Positions 9,318 to 17,129 of a DNA stretch of 64,000 nt are shown here, one piece after another; positions within the stretch are counted from its first letter, which is position 1, and each line of letters starts with the position of its first letter. The DNA comes from Lysinibacillus pakistanensis (GTDB lineage Bacteria > Bacillota > Bacilli > Bacillales_A > Planococcaceae): positions 2,664,501 to 2,728,500 of the forward strand of contig NZ_CP126101.1 of the NCBI RefSeq assembly GCF_030123245.1, in the 5' to 3' direction. Below the pieces are notes generated by a model that was not told the DNA's origin, made no database searches, and saw only the letters and a program-made list of their open reading frames with translations. The position numbers and the translations under genes are program-made.

Positions 9318-9917
9318 ATGATAGAAATACACAACCTTACCATCAAAACGATTAAAGATAATCGAACGTTAATAGATCATCTTCAACTGAGTATCCAAAA
9401 AGGTGATAAGATTGTCATAATAGGAGAAGAGGGCAATGGCAAAAGTACACTATTAAAATGTATTTACAATGACCAATTAATTGCTGATTATTGCACTTAT
9501 GAAGGAAAAGTTCTTAAAAATGATTATTCACTGGGTTATCTATCACAGGAACTATCAGCTCAAGAAAAAAAGTTAACCATCACTGAGTTATTTTCAGAAA
9601 ATAATTGGACTTAAGAATTGTTGAAGACGATGGATGATTTTAGGATTGACTCATTTGTTTCAGATAAAAGGATAGGTGATTTATCGGGAGGGGAGCGATT
9701 TAAGTATCGTTTTTTAAAGTTACTCGCCTTAAATCCTGATGTTCTTTTATTAGATGAACCGACGAGAAATTTTAGTCCTTTGACAACGCCTGTTTTGTGT
9801 CAGGCATTAGCGCAATATGGTGGAGCCATTATTAGTGTTTCACATGATCGGCGTTATTTAAAAGAAGTAGCATCAACCATTTATGAATTAACTAGTGAAG
9901 GTTTAACGAAAAAATAG
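9318..9917 (+). pseudogene. ABC ATPase (single-domain, ABC-F-like), interrupted by TAA
   Basis: One continuous frame is broken only by TAA at 9612-9614. The upstream part (98 codons) has the Walker A motif GEEGNGKST; the downstream part has the signature LSGGE, Walker B VLLLDEP and the switch SVSHD. The two parts together give about 200 residues, the size of a single nucleotide-binding domain. The D-loop region reads LDEPTRNFSP instead of the common LDEPTNHLD. RBS AAGGAAGGGG lies upstream of the ATG at 9318. A single-base change could restore the frame, so this is either a recent pseudogene or a sequencing error. A terminator follows directly. Confidence 0.75.
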
Positions 9918-9929
9918 GATGAGCAAAGA

Positions 9930-9967
9930 AAAAGTCGAATTCCTGTAGTAAAGGAATCGACTTTTTT
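9930..9967 (+). terminator. Intrinsic terminator after ABC ATPase
   Basis: AAAAGTCGA...TTCC pairs with GGAA...TCGACTTTT and is followed by T residues. Confidence 0.75.
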
Positions 9968-10034
9968 TGCAAAAAATTTATGTAGAAAACATTGAAATAA
10001 ATGATGTCTTATGATAAATTTATATGGCTAGACA

Positions 10035-10080
10035 TTGTATAATTTATAGAACGCGCATTTTCCCTATTTTAATTATACAA
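10035..10080 (+). repeat. Inverted repeat in efflux-gene leader region
   Basis: TTGTATAATT (10035-10044) and AATTATACAA (10071-10080) are perfect inverted copies 26 bp apart. The left arm contains TATAAT and may be the -10 box of the promoter for the leader peptide and efflux gene, making the repeat a possible operator. The rest of 9968-10275 holds only the small leader frame. Confidence 0.5.
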
Positions 10081-10136
10081 TACATTCTATTCTTTCGTCA
10101 ACAATTTTATGATTGATTTTTAAAGGGGTGGTAGCT

Positions 10137-10184
10137 ATGAAATCAGAAGGGGCACTACAATGGATTGGAGGAAAAAACTACTAA
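10137..10184 (+). CDS. Possible 15-residue leader peptide before efflux gene
   Basis: The frame encodes MKSEGALQWIGGKNY and stops with TAA. It has a strong ribosome binding site (AAAGGGGTGG about 6 bases upstream). It lies 91 bp before the DHA2 efflux gene, whose own ribosome binding site is weak. Short translated leaders before resistance genes often control them by attenuation. No clear alternative hairpin pair was worked out, so the role is inferred. Confidence 0.45.
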   Translation: MKSEGALQWIGGKNY

Positions 10185-10275
10185 GCTCATTGACGAAGAA
10201 ATAAGACTCTTAAGAAGCTTCATTAAGATGAGAGTTTGTAAATGAAAAAGAGAAAGAAAGTAGGACTGATACTAC

Positions 10276-11799
10276 ATGTCAGAGAAAACAATATCTGTTC
10301 AGACAAAACCGCCATACGGCATGATTGCCATTTTATTTATTGGGGCATTTGTTGCCATTTTGAATGAAACATTACTAAATATTGCTCTTCCAGCTATTAT
10401 GGAAGAATTTGAGGTCAATGCCACTGCGGTACAATGGCTTTCAACAGGCTATATGCTAATTAACGGGATTTTAATACCCGCAAGTGCGTTCTTCATTCAA
10501 CGCTTCACGGATAAAAGGTTATTTATAATTGCAATGGCCTTGTTTACTTTGGGAACATTTTTAGCTAGTATTGCACCCGCATTTGGCGTATTATTAGGGG
10601 CTCGTATGATTCAAGCTGCTGGATCTGCAATTATGATGCCATTATTAATGAATGTTATGTTAACTGCATTTCCAGTCGAAAAACGAGGGGCAGCAATGGG
10701 GATGTTTGGGCTGGTAATGATTACAGCTCCTGCAATTGGACCGACACTTTCTGGATGGTTAATCGAGCATTATAGCTGGAGAATGTTATTTGATTTGGTA
10801 TTGCCAATTGCCATTTTAACCTTAATTTTTGCAGCCTTTAAATTAAAGAATGTTACACCACAACGTGCTATTAAGCTGGATGTACTATCTCTTATTTTAT
10901 CCAGTATCGGGTTTGGTGGCTTGCTTTATGGCTTTAGCTCTGCAGGGGAAAAAGGATGGGATAATGTACTTGTCTACGGTACGATTATTATTGGTACACT
11001 TGCTTTAATTACCTTTATCCTTCGTCAGCTACGAATGGATGAGCCCATGCTTGAGTTTCGTATTTTCAAATATCCAATGTTCGCCTTATCCACAACCATT
11101 TCAATCGTAATTTCGGTTGCAATGTTCTCAGCCATGATCCTAATGCCGATTTATGTGCAAACTATTCGTGGGATTTCACCAATGGATTCTGGCCTGTTAA
11201 TGCTTCCTGGCGCTATTGTCATGGGTATTATGTCGCCAATTACAGGTAAACTCTTTGATAAATACGGTGCAAGAACTTTGGCTGTCATTGGATTGATCAT
11301 TACCATTGTCACAACTTATTACTTTAGCAAAATCGGTTTGCATACTGCTTATTCTACTCTTGTAGTGCTCTACACTTTGCGTATGTTTGGGATGTCAATG
11401 GTTATGATGCCAGTAATGACAAACGGTTTAAATCAGTTACCAGCCCATAATAATCCACATGGAACAGCGATGAACAATACATTGCAGCAGGTATCTGGTG
11501 CTATAGGTTCTGCAGTATTAATTACTGTTATGAACAATATAACAACTGTAAAAGCAGAGGAATTAGCTGCTAAAGCGATGAACAATATGAGTGCCAATGC
11601 TGCTCAATCATCCGCACAGGCTACAGCTGAAGTACAACAACAAATTATGAATGAAGCCATGCTACATGGTATTAATTTCACCTTCTTTATCTCAACATTG
11701 ATTACGGTGATTGCTCTTATTCTCGCCTTCTTTATTAAAAGAGTCAAACCTAATCAAGTGACAGATATGGAGATTCAGAGGGATGTTCCAGGAGAATAG
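10276..11799 (+). CDS. DHA2-family MFS multidrug efflux pump (EmrB/LmrB-like)
   Basis: 507 residues with about 14 transmembrane helices. The N-terminal segment FVAILNETLLNIALPAI and the following VQWLSTGYML are typical of the EmrB/QacA/LmrB drug:H+ antiporter branch; GPTLSGW resembles the family motif C. A soluble insertion rich in Ala and Gln (around residues 425-465) precedes the last helix. It should export toxic hydrophobic compounds with proton uptake. The ribosome binding site is weak (AGGA 11 bases upstream). A putative leader peptide lies just upstream and an acetyltransferase gene follows after 33 bp, probably in the same transcript. Confidence 0.88.
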   Translation: MSEKTISVQTKPPYGMIAILFIGAFVAILNETLLNIALPAIMEEFEVNATAVQWLSTGYMLINGILIPASAFFIQRFTDKRLFIIAMALFTLGTFLASIAPAFGVLLGARMIQAAGSAIMMPLLMNVMLTAFPVEKRGAAMGMFGLVMITAPAIGPTLSGWLIEHYSWRMLFDLVLPIAILTLIFAAFKLKNVTPQRAIKLDVLSLILSSIGFGGLLYGFSSAGEKGWDNVLVYGTIIIGTLALITFILRQLRMDEPMLEFRIFKYPMFALSTTISIVISVAMFSAMILMPIYVQTIRGISPMDSGLLMLPGAIVMGIMSPITGKLFDKYGARTLAVIGLIITIVTTYYFSKIGLHTAYSTLVVLYTLRMFGMSMVMMPVMTNGLNQLPAHNNPHGTAMNNTLQQVSGAIGSAVLITVMNNITTVKAEELAAKAMNNMSANAAQSSAQATAEVQQQIMNEAMLHGINFTFFISTLITVIALILAFFIKRVKPNQVTDMEIQRDVPGE

Positions 11800-11832
11800 A
11801 TAAATTGTCAGTCCACAAAGGGGGAGATTGTA

Positions 11833-12285
11833 GTGAACCAATACAAAATCAGCATTACTCCGTATAAACCTAAATACGCTGAACAAACGGTAGCTATGTG
11901 GCGAAATAGTAAGGAACAGGCTATTGGACAAAAAGAAATTCACAGTTTTGAAAATCACGTTTACTTTTTAAATCATCTATTACCTGAACAGTTTCAAATA
12001 GATTTAGCGTTAATGGATGAAAAGGTAGTCGGCGTAATTGTTTATAATAGAAGGGAAATAAACCAACTGTATATTCATATAGATTATCAAGGAATCGGTA
12101 TAGGTCAAATATTATTAGATAAAGTAAAGACACAATCATGCGGTAGATTAACCTTATATACATTTGAGGTAAATGAAAATGCACAACGATTTTATGAAAA
12201 ACATGGCTTTAAAGTCATAGGTAAAGGACATGAAAATGAAGAGAATTTACCTGATATTCAATATGAATGGATTTCCCCAAAATAA
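11833..12285 (+). CDS. GNAT-family N-acetyltransferase
   Basis: 150 residues. The acetyl-CoA binding motif is visible as IDYQGIGIGQILLDKV, followed by NENAQRFYEKHGFKV, both typical of GNAT enzymes. The start is GTG at 11833 with AAAGGGGGA about 7 bases upstream. It probably shares a transcript with the preceding efflux pump, and a strong terminator follows. The acceptor substrate is unknown; pairing with an efflux gene could suggest drug or metabolite modification, but this is inference. Confidence 0.85.
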   Translation: MNQYKISITPYKPKYAEQTVAMWRNSKEQAIGQKEIHSFENHVYFLNHLLPEQFQIDLALMDEKVVGVIVYNRREINQLYIHIDYQGIGIGQILLDKVKTQSCGRLTLYTFEVNENAQRFYEKHGFKVIGKGHENEENLPDIQYEWISPK

Positions 12286-12326
12286 TGTATTCGAGTTCTT
12301 TAATACATTAACGTAAGACATAAGTA

Positions 12327-12361
12327 AAAAACGTTCATCTAAAAATGATGAACGTTTTTTT
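12327..12361. terminator. Intrinsic terminator
   Basis: AAAAAACGTTCATC and GATGAACGTTTTTT form a long stem around a short loop, with T residues on both strands. It ends the efflux/acetyltransferase transcript. Confidence 0.85.
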
Positions 12362-12375
12362 GAGTAGATGAATGA

Positions 12376-12468
12376 TTATGCATATAACTCAATAATTTGA
12401 TCGGCAATATACTCTGAACTAAAATGAATCCCATCTTTGAGCCACCACATAAATTCATGCGAAAACAT
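12376..12468 (-). pseudogene. C-terminal tail of a TetR-family regulator
   Basis: 31 codons read MFSHEFMWWLKDGIHFSSEY and continue to IIELYA and a stop. This resembles the last helix region of TetR-type regulators. No DNA-binding domain is present. The fragment abuts, head to head, the tail of an MFS transporter gene on the other strand, so both seem to be survivors of one internal deletion. Confidence 0.5.
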
Positions 12469-12470
12469 TA

Positions 12471-12614
12471 CTAGTAGAAACACCAAATGCTACGGTTGAA
12501 GCTATTCGAACAATCGCCTCCATTTTGGGTTCAAGTGATGCCTATTATGTCATGACCATCTTAGCGATTGTCGCATTTGTTTTAACACTATTCGTTCCAT
12601 CTAAAAAAGGATGA
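12471..12614 (+). pseudogene. C-terminal tail of an MFS transporter
   Basis: 48 codons (LVETPNATVEAIRTIASIL, then a hydrophobic helix and LFVPSKKG, stop) resemble the last loop and helix of a DHA2 efflux pump. It starts three bases after the TetR tail on the opposite strand. The original arrangement was probably a divergent tetR/efflux pair whose middle was deleted. Confidence 0.6.
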
Positions 12615-12825
12615 AACAGTAAATATCAATTTCATCTTGGTGTAATTGATTAATCTACTGAGATCAAGATGCCAAATAGGTAATTGTATTAAATCTAGCG
12701 ATTATGCAGCAAATTTATAGGAGTTTGATAAGAAAACGAATTTAGTATTTTACAAATCCATTGAAATCAGAATACATGTTCGCTAAAATAGACGAAGACA
12801 AACGTGAAGGATGATAAGTAATATT

Positions 12826-12985
12826 ATGCTTCGAAATATGATTTTGGATGATATGGCTGAATTTACGAGTAAAGAGCCTAATTATTGTCAAAAATAAGGT
12901 AGTTGGTATATTCCTTGTTTTGAGCAGTTTGTTCATCCAGAAGTTAGCTATTGGATTGGCAAGGAATATTGGGGATAAGGAATGA
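12826..12985 (+). pseudogene. GNAT acetyltransferase remnant
   Basis: Pieces of a GNAT enzyme can be read across two frames: NKVVG in one and FEQFVHPEVSYWIGKEYWG in another, followed by a stop where the family usually continues with GKGI. Frameshifts and stops make it non-functional. The rest of 12615-13055 shows nothing else I can support. Confidence 0.5.
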
Positions 12986-13055
12986 ATTTATCCTCACCCT
13001 CATTTAAATAAGAATAAGGCGCTAAGGATAATCATTAAAAAGGAAGTGCTAAAAG

Positions 13056-13763
13056 ATGAATGTAGCAATGATTATGCAGGAGCTTGAAGCCCTAGGTAAG
13101 GAACGAACTAAAAAAATATACATGTCCAATGGTGCACATGAACCACTTTTTGGCGTAGCAACAGGCGCTATGAAGCCGATTGCAAAGAAAATAAAAATTG
13201 ATCAAGCATTAGCAGAAGAACTTTATGCCACAGGCAACTACGATGCCATGTACCTCGCGGGTATTATTGCAGATTCAAATGCTATGACTCTGACAGATTA
13301 TAATCGTTGGATAGATGCTGCATATTTTTATATGCTATCGGATTACGTGGTAGCCGTTACTTTAGCGGAAGCAGATATTGCACAAGAAGTTGCAGATCAA
13401 TGGATTACTAGTGAGGAAGAGTTAAAAATGTCAGCTGGTTGGAGCTGCTACTGTTGGCTTTTAGGAAATCGAGCTGATGTTGAATTTACAGAGAGTAAAA
13501 TTGCCAGCATGCTTGAAATAGTAAAAAATACGATTCACCATGCTCCGGAGCGAACGAAATCAGCTATGAATAATTTTCTATACACTGTTGGGATTTCATA
13601 TGTGCCACTACATGGTATGGCACTCGAAATTGCGAAAGAAGTAGGGCCAGTCGAGCTCAAACGAGACAAGAAAAAGAGCACTATTTTACACGCTTACGAA
13701 AGTATCCAGAAAGAAGTAGAAAAAGGGAGGTTAGGTTTCAAACGTAAATATGTAAGATGTTGA
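13056..13763 (+). CDS. DNA alkylation repair protein, AlkD-like HEAT-repeat fold
   Basis: 235 residues, mostly alpha-helical, with family hallmarks near the N-terminus (HEPLFGVATGAMKPIAKKI) and the segment YDAMYLAGIIAD. AlkC/AlkD-type enzymes remove alkylated bases from DNA without base flipping. RBS AAAGGAAG lies upstream of the ATG. The gene stands alone and is about 26 kb from the ada/alkA cluster in this window. Family assignment is fairly sure; the exact lesion is not predictable. Confidence 0.8.
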   Translation: MNVAMIMQELEALGKERTKKIYMSNGAHEPLFGVATGAMKPIAKKIKIDQALAEELYATGNYDAMYLAGIIADSNAMTLTDYNRWIDAAYFYMLSDYVVAVTLAEADIAQEVADQWITSEEELKMSAGWSCYCWLLGNRADVEFTESKIASMLEIVKNTIHHAPERTKSAMNNFLYTVGISYVPLHGMALEIAKEVGPVELKRDKKKSTILHAYESIQKEVEKGRLGFKRKYVRC

Positions 13764-13903
13764 ATAATGAAATCTCCATTTTTTCACTCATAGTGGGATT
13801 TGTTGAATATTAAATAACCTAAATTTCCCATTTAATAGATCAACTTATATATCATAAAGAGATAAAACCTCTAAAAGAAATTTTCCTGAATCGAGTACTA
13901 AAG

Positions 13904-13939
13904 AAAATGGCGACTCCATCATACAGGAGTCGCCATTTT
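13904..13939. terminator. Bidirectional intrinsic terminator
   Basis: AAAATGGCGACTCC and GGAGTCGCCATTTT form a perfect 14-bp stem with an 8-base loop, located between two convergent genes. Confidence 0.9.
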
Positions 13940-13945
13940 AAAAAG

Positions 13946-14860
13946 TTATTTAGTTAGTCGCTGGATAAAGGTATCTAATTGAACCAATGTTACATTATCG
14001 TTTACTCCAAATGTCCCGTCTCCCTTACCTACCGTAATTTTATTAGAAGAGAGAACAGCTACATAATTAGATGCCCAATGTGTACTGAGAACATCTGCGA
14101 ATTCCTGCGCATTTCCTTGTTGTTTTAGTTTAAATGCCTCCACTAAAACTTTTGACAATTGACCTCGTGTAATAGAGGAGCTTGGATTAAATTTTCCATT
14201 TTCATCACCAGTAAAGACACCAATTTTCTTTAATGCCCCAGCAGCACCTGCATATTTAGATGATGGTTTAACATCAGGGAAACTTGAATTTGTATCACTT
14301 GTATCTAAATGTAACATCTCAGCAAGTCGAAGAGCAACCTCTCCACGTGACGCATAAATGCTAAAATCTATTTCAGCGTTTTTTACTTCGCCAATTTCAT
14401 TTTCAGAGAAGTTTGCAATGCGTTTTGCCCCTATGTAACGAGATCCCCAGTAGTATGGGTCATTAATTTTATCTATTTTAACCCCAGAGCTAGTAGTAGC
14501 AGAAATAAAATTGCTATCACCTATGTATATTCCAACATGTGAAACACCGTCTCCTGATGTATTAAAAAATACAAGATCACCCGTCTGTAAATTGTCTTTA
14601 GATATAGAAGAACCTTGTTGATACTGAGCTTTTGAAGTACGCTCTAAGGAAATTCCTAACTTAGCAAAAACTAATTGTGTATAGGCCGAGCAGTCAACGC
14701 CTGTCTTAATATCTGTACCTCCATATTTATACGGAATGCCAATATATGATTTTGCTGTATTTGATAAATCTGTTATTGTCGCTGCTTTAACATCATTTAT
14801 ACCCATTCCTGTGAAGAGTGCAAAGGATGCAAAAATTGGTAGTAACCATTTTTTCTTCAA
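13946..14860 (-). CDS. Secreted NlpC/P60 (C40) peptidase with SLH domains
   Basis: 304 residues. A signal peptide (about 1-26) is followed by an NlpC/P60 domain (about 28-150) with catalytic C57 in GVDCSAYTQ and H108 in GVSHVGIYIG; the third polar position, often His, is within FISA and appears as Ser. Residues about 165-300 contain S-layer-homology repeats (SRGEVALRLAEML, FPDV, ITRGQLSKVLVEA). Such enzymes cleave gamma-D-Glu-linked stem peptides in peptidoglycan, and SLH domains tether them to pyruvylated wall polymer. RBS is GAAAGGAG. Probably a cell-wall autolysin or remodelling enzyme. Confidence 0.9.
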   Translation of the reverse strand: MKKKWLLPIFASFALFTGMGINDVKAATITDLSNTAKSYIGIPYKYGGTDIKTGVDCSAYTQLVFAKLGISLERTSKAQYQQGSSISKDNLQTGDLVFFNTSGDGVSHVGIYIGDSNFISATTSSGVKIDKINDPYYWGSRYIGAKRIANFSENEIGEVKNAEIDFSIYASRGEVALRLAEMLHLDTSDTNSSFPDVKPSSKYAGAAGALKKIGVFTGDENGKFNPSSSITRGQLSKVLVEAFKLKQQGNAQEFADVLSTHWASNYVAVLSSNKITVGKGDGTFGVNDNVTLVQLDTFIQRLTK

Positions 14861-15301
14861 TTAAACTTACTCCTTTCAAATAGCTTTCGCCTTTGACTAG
14901 AGTAAGAATAGCATGAAAAATATAAGCGTGATTTTTCATTAATATTACTAATTATTCCTTCCCAGTAAAATTGAAACCTTAATTTTATCTGTGTAAAATA
15001 TCTGCAATAAACATGGGTAAATTTACTAATAATATATGAAATAATTATATTTACAGGTATATATGTCCTGTTTTTATGTTTTCTCCAACTTTGAATCTAT
15101 AAGTTTCGTATGTATCTTTAATCTTTACAATTATTTTTGAGAAGTGGTCATGGGGGAGAGCATTCTTAAAAAGAGATGTAGAAGAAATTTTTAATCTGTA
15201 TATAGGGAAGTCTCATTCTTGGGGAGAAAATCCATTCCAAAGTTCTATTTCCGCCTCTATTGTATATACATATAAAAGATTAGTAGAATGGAGGGCTATT
15301 C
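14861..15301. other. Intergenic region, divergent promoters
   Basis: 441 bp between two divergent genes. It is AT-rich and must hold both promoters, but I see no clear operator, RNA gene or conserved repeat in it. Confidence 0.5.
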
Positions 15302-15730
15302 ATGCAGTTTTATTATGGAAATCAGATGCCATTACGTGTTCTTGATGAAGCCGAATTTTGGAAACACCAAGAAGAAGAACATACTGTTGTTATCAGAGAA
15401 CTTGTAAAAGATCTAGAGCAAGAATATGTCGAGGCATTAAAGGAGTGGGAAAAAGCATTTGCCCAGACACATCAGCAAGTAGTTAGATATATTGAGACCG
15501 TTAATCGTTCTCAGGGGCAGGTTTCTCAAACTCTTTTCCAGAATATTTTGCAGCTTACTTCTTTTTGCCTTCAACAGAGTGAACAATTTATTAATTTCTG
15601 TCGTTCTCTTATAGATGAAAGTAAGCCGATTAGCACCAATTCAACAGCCAAAGTCGTTTTAAATCATATAATTGTTGAATCAGAGTATTTTATTGGGATT
15701 GCTCAAACAATTTTATATCAACAAATGTAA
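15302..15730 (+). CDS. Helical protein resembling half of a DUF2935 protein
   Basis: 142 residues, almost entirely alpha-helical, without signal peptide or membrane helix. The segment LDEAEFWKHQEEEHTVVIRE recalls the start of DUF2935 proteins, which contain two similar helical bundles; here only one is present. RBS GGAGGG precedes the ATG. No neighbours suggest a pathway. Function unknown; the family call is tentative and made from memory of the motif. Confidence 0.65.
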   Translation: MQFYYGNQMPLRVLDEAEFWKHQEEEHTVVIRELVKDLEQEYVEALKEWEKAFAQTHQQVVRYIETVNRSQGQVSQTLFQNILQLTSFCLQQSEQFINFCRSLIDESKPISTNSTAKVVLNHIIVESEYFIGIAQTILYQQM

Positions 15731-15850
15731 AAATAATCCGATTAATATGGCTTTGTCATTCAAGAAGATACACTATTATATGATTAAATCAAGGGATACC
15801 AGCGAAATTAACACTATACGCAATATCGATAAATACCTCCAAAACGAATA

Positions 15851-15874
15851 CCCCCATCCTGTTGTGGATGGGGG
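15851..15874. repeat. GC-rich hairpin
   Basis: CCCCCATCC and GGATGGGGG form a 9-bp perfect stem with a 6-base loop. No T-run follows on the + strand, so it is not a canonical terminator. It stands out against the AT-rich surroundings. Confidence 0.5.
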
Positions 15875-15934
15875 TAAAATAAATTCCCTTTTGTTATAGC
15901 TGTGTCATTTGACAGTAGATTCAAGATTTCCTAA

Positions 15935-16096
15935 ATGTTCATTAAATGTGAAAAGATAAGAGCAACTGGATTGCCCAATCGAAAAAAAGAGGTTGATCTG
16001 AAGGATACGACAATGCTGAAAGATAACTTTTTATGGATTTATCCACCATTAGAACACGATAATTTGATTAAAGTTTATGAAAATCTAGCAGGTTAA
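15935..16096 (+). CDS. Possible 53-residue frame or gene remnant
   Basis: An open frame begins with MFIKCEKIRATGLPNRKK and ends DNLIKVYENLAG. Its end overlaps the stop of the convergent transporter gene by 4 bp. Composition is protein-like, particularly the C-terminal half, but there is no clear ribosome binding site. It could be the tail of a lost gene. I do not recognise a family. Confidence 0.3.
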   Translation: MFIKCEKIRATGLPNRKKEVDLKDTTMLKDNFLWIYPPLEHDNLIKVYENLAG

Positions 16097-17016
16097 TTTT
16101 TGACATCCTGAAGAACAGTACCCTTCCTCCAATGCAGCTTCCGTAATGTTTCGTAATTGACTAAAACCGTTCCTACAATAATCGTCAAAGTTCCTATACC
16201 AGTTAGCCAAGAAATATATTCATGATAGAATGCAACCCCTAGCATAACGGCAATTAAAGGTGAAATATACAGCCATGTAGAAGGAAAAACAGGATTTGTC
16301 CGTGAGACAAGCCAATAATAAATACTATGGCCGATCATTGAACCAACAATCGTTAAATAAAGAAAAGAACCAATGGAAGCTGGACTTAAAAGATAATCAA
16401 GCTGAATGTTCTCAGTAAAAAATGACAAAATGATTAATAGAATCCCACCATGCATCATTTGCGCTGCATTTAAAGCTATCGGTGATGTCGCTTCAAATTT
16501 CCGGATTACATGCTTCGTATAAATCGTTCCAGATGCATAAAAAGCTTCACCCAGTATAATAGCGAAACAACCAATCATCCAGAAGGGGCTAATCTCAATT
16601 GAAAAGCTAGGTAAGATCAAGAGCGTGACACCAATGACTCCCACGACACAACCAATGAATGAATTCCGATTTCCTTTTTGCTTCAAGATGAATGTCTGAA
16701 TAATGATGATCATCATTGGACCTGTAGCAGATAAGACCGCTGCAATCCCTGATGTTACATACTGTTCTGCCCAGTATAATGCGGCAAACGTCCCGAAGGT
16801 TAAACCTACTCCTGTAAAAAACATCTCTTTCCGAAATAATAACCTTATTGTTGTTTTCTTTCTCCACACCATAAAACTAAATAGCAGCAAACCAGCAATG
16901 AAAAAACGAAGTCCAGCTGATAAAAATGGAGGCACGCCTGCATCAACACCAATTTTTATCGCTAAAAATGTCGTTCCAAAAATCAAACACATAAAGAAAT
17001 AATTAATAATAACCAT
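16093..17016 (-). CDS. EamA/DMT-family transporter
   Basis: 307 residues with ten transmembrane helices in two EamA repeats (segments FGTTFLAIKIGVDAG at the start and GSMIGHSIYYWLV in the second repeat). The ATG at 17016 is chosen because AGGAGGAG lies about 6 bases upstream; the frame is open further upstream but without a ribosome binding site. DMT transporters usually export amino acids or related metabolites. It is divergent from a MocR regulator with a direct-repeat operator between them, the common arrangement for MocR-controlled transporters. Confidence 0.88.
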   Translation of the reverse strand: MVIINYFFMCLIFGTTFLAIKIGVDAGVPPFLSAGLRFFIAGLLLFSFMVWRKKTTIRLLFRKEMFFTGVGLTFGTFAALYWAEQYVTSGIAAVLSATGPMMIIIIQTFILKQKGNRNSFIGCVVGVIGVTLLILPSFSIEISPFWMIGCFAIILGEAFYASGTIYTKHVIRKFEATSPIALNAAQMMHGGILLIILSFFTENIQLDYLLSPASIGSFLYLTIVGSMIGHSIYYWLVSRTNPVFPSTWLYISPLIAVMLGVAFYHEYISWLTGIGTLTIIVGTVLVNYETLRKLHWRKGTVLQDVKN

Positions 17017-17054
17017 ATAAAACTCCTCCTCTTTTTCTATCATAAAAGACAGAG

Positions 17055-17086
17055 GATAGAACAGATTGAAAAAGATAGAACAGATT
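17055..17086. promoter_or_regulatory. MocR-type operator: direct repeat with 19-bp period
   Basis: GATAGAACAGATT occurs at 17055-17067 and 17074-17086 in the 113-bp space between the divergent EamA and MocR genes. Spaced direct repeats are the known binding pattern of MocR regulators. Confidence 0.6.
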
Positions 17087-17129
17087 AGATTGGGGCGTGG
17101 TACAATCGTTTTGAAAAGGAGGAATCGAT

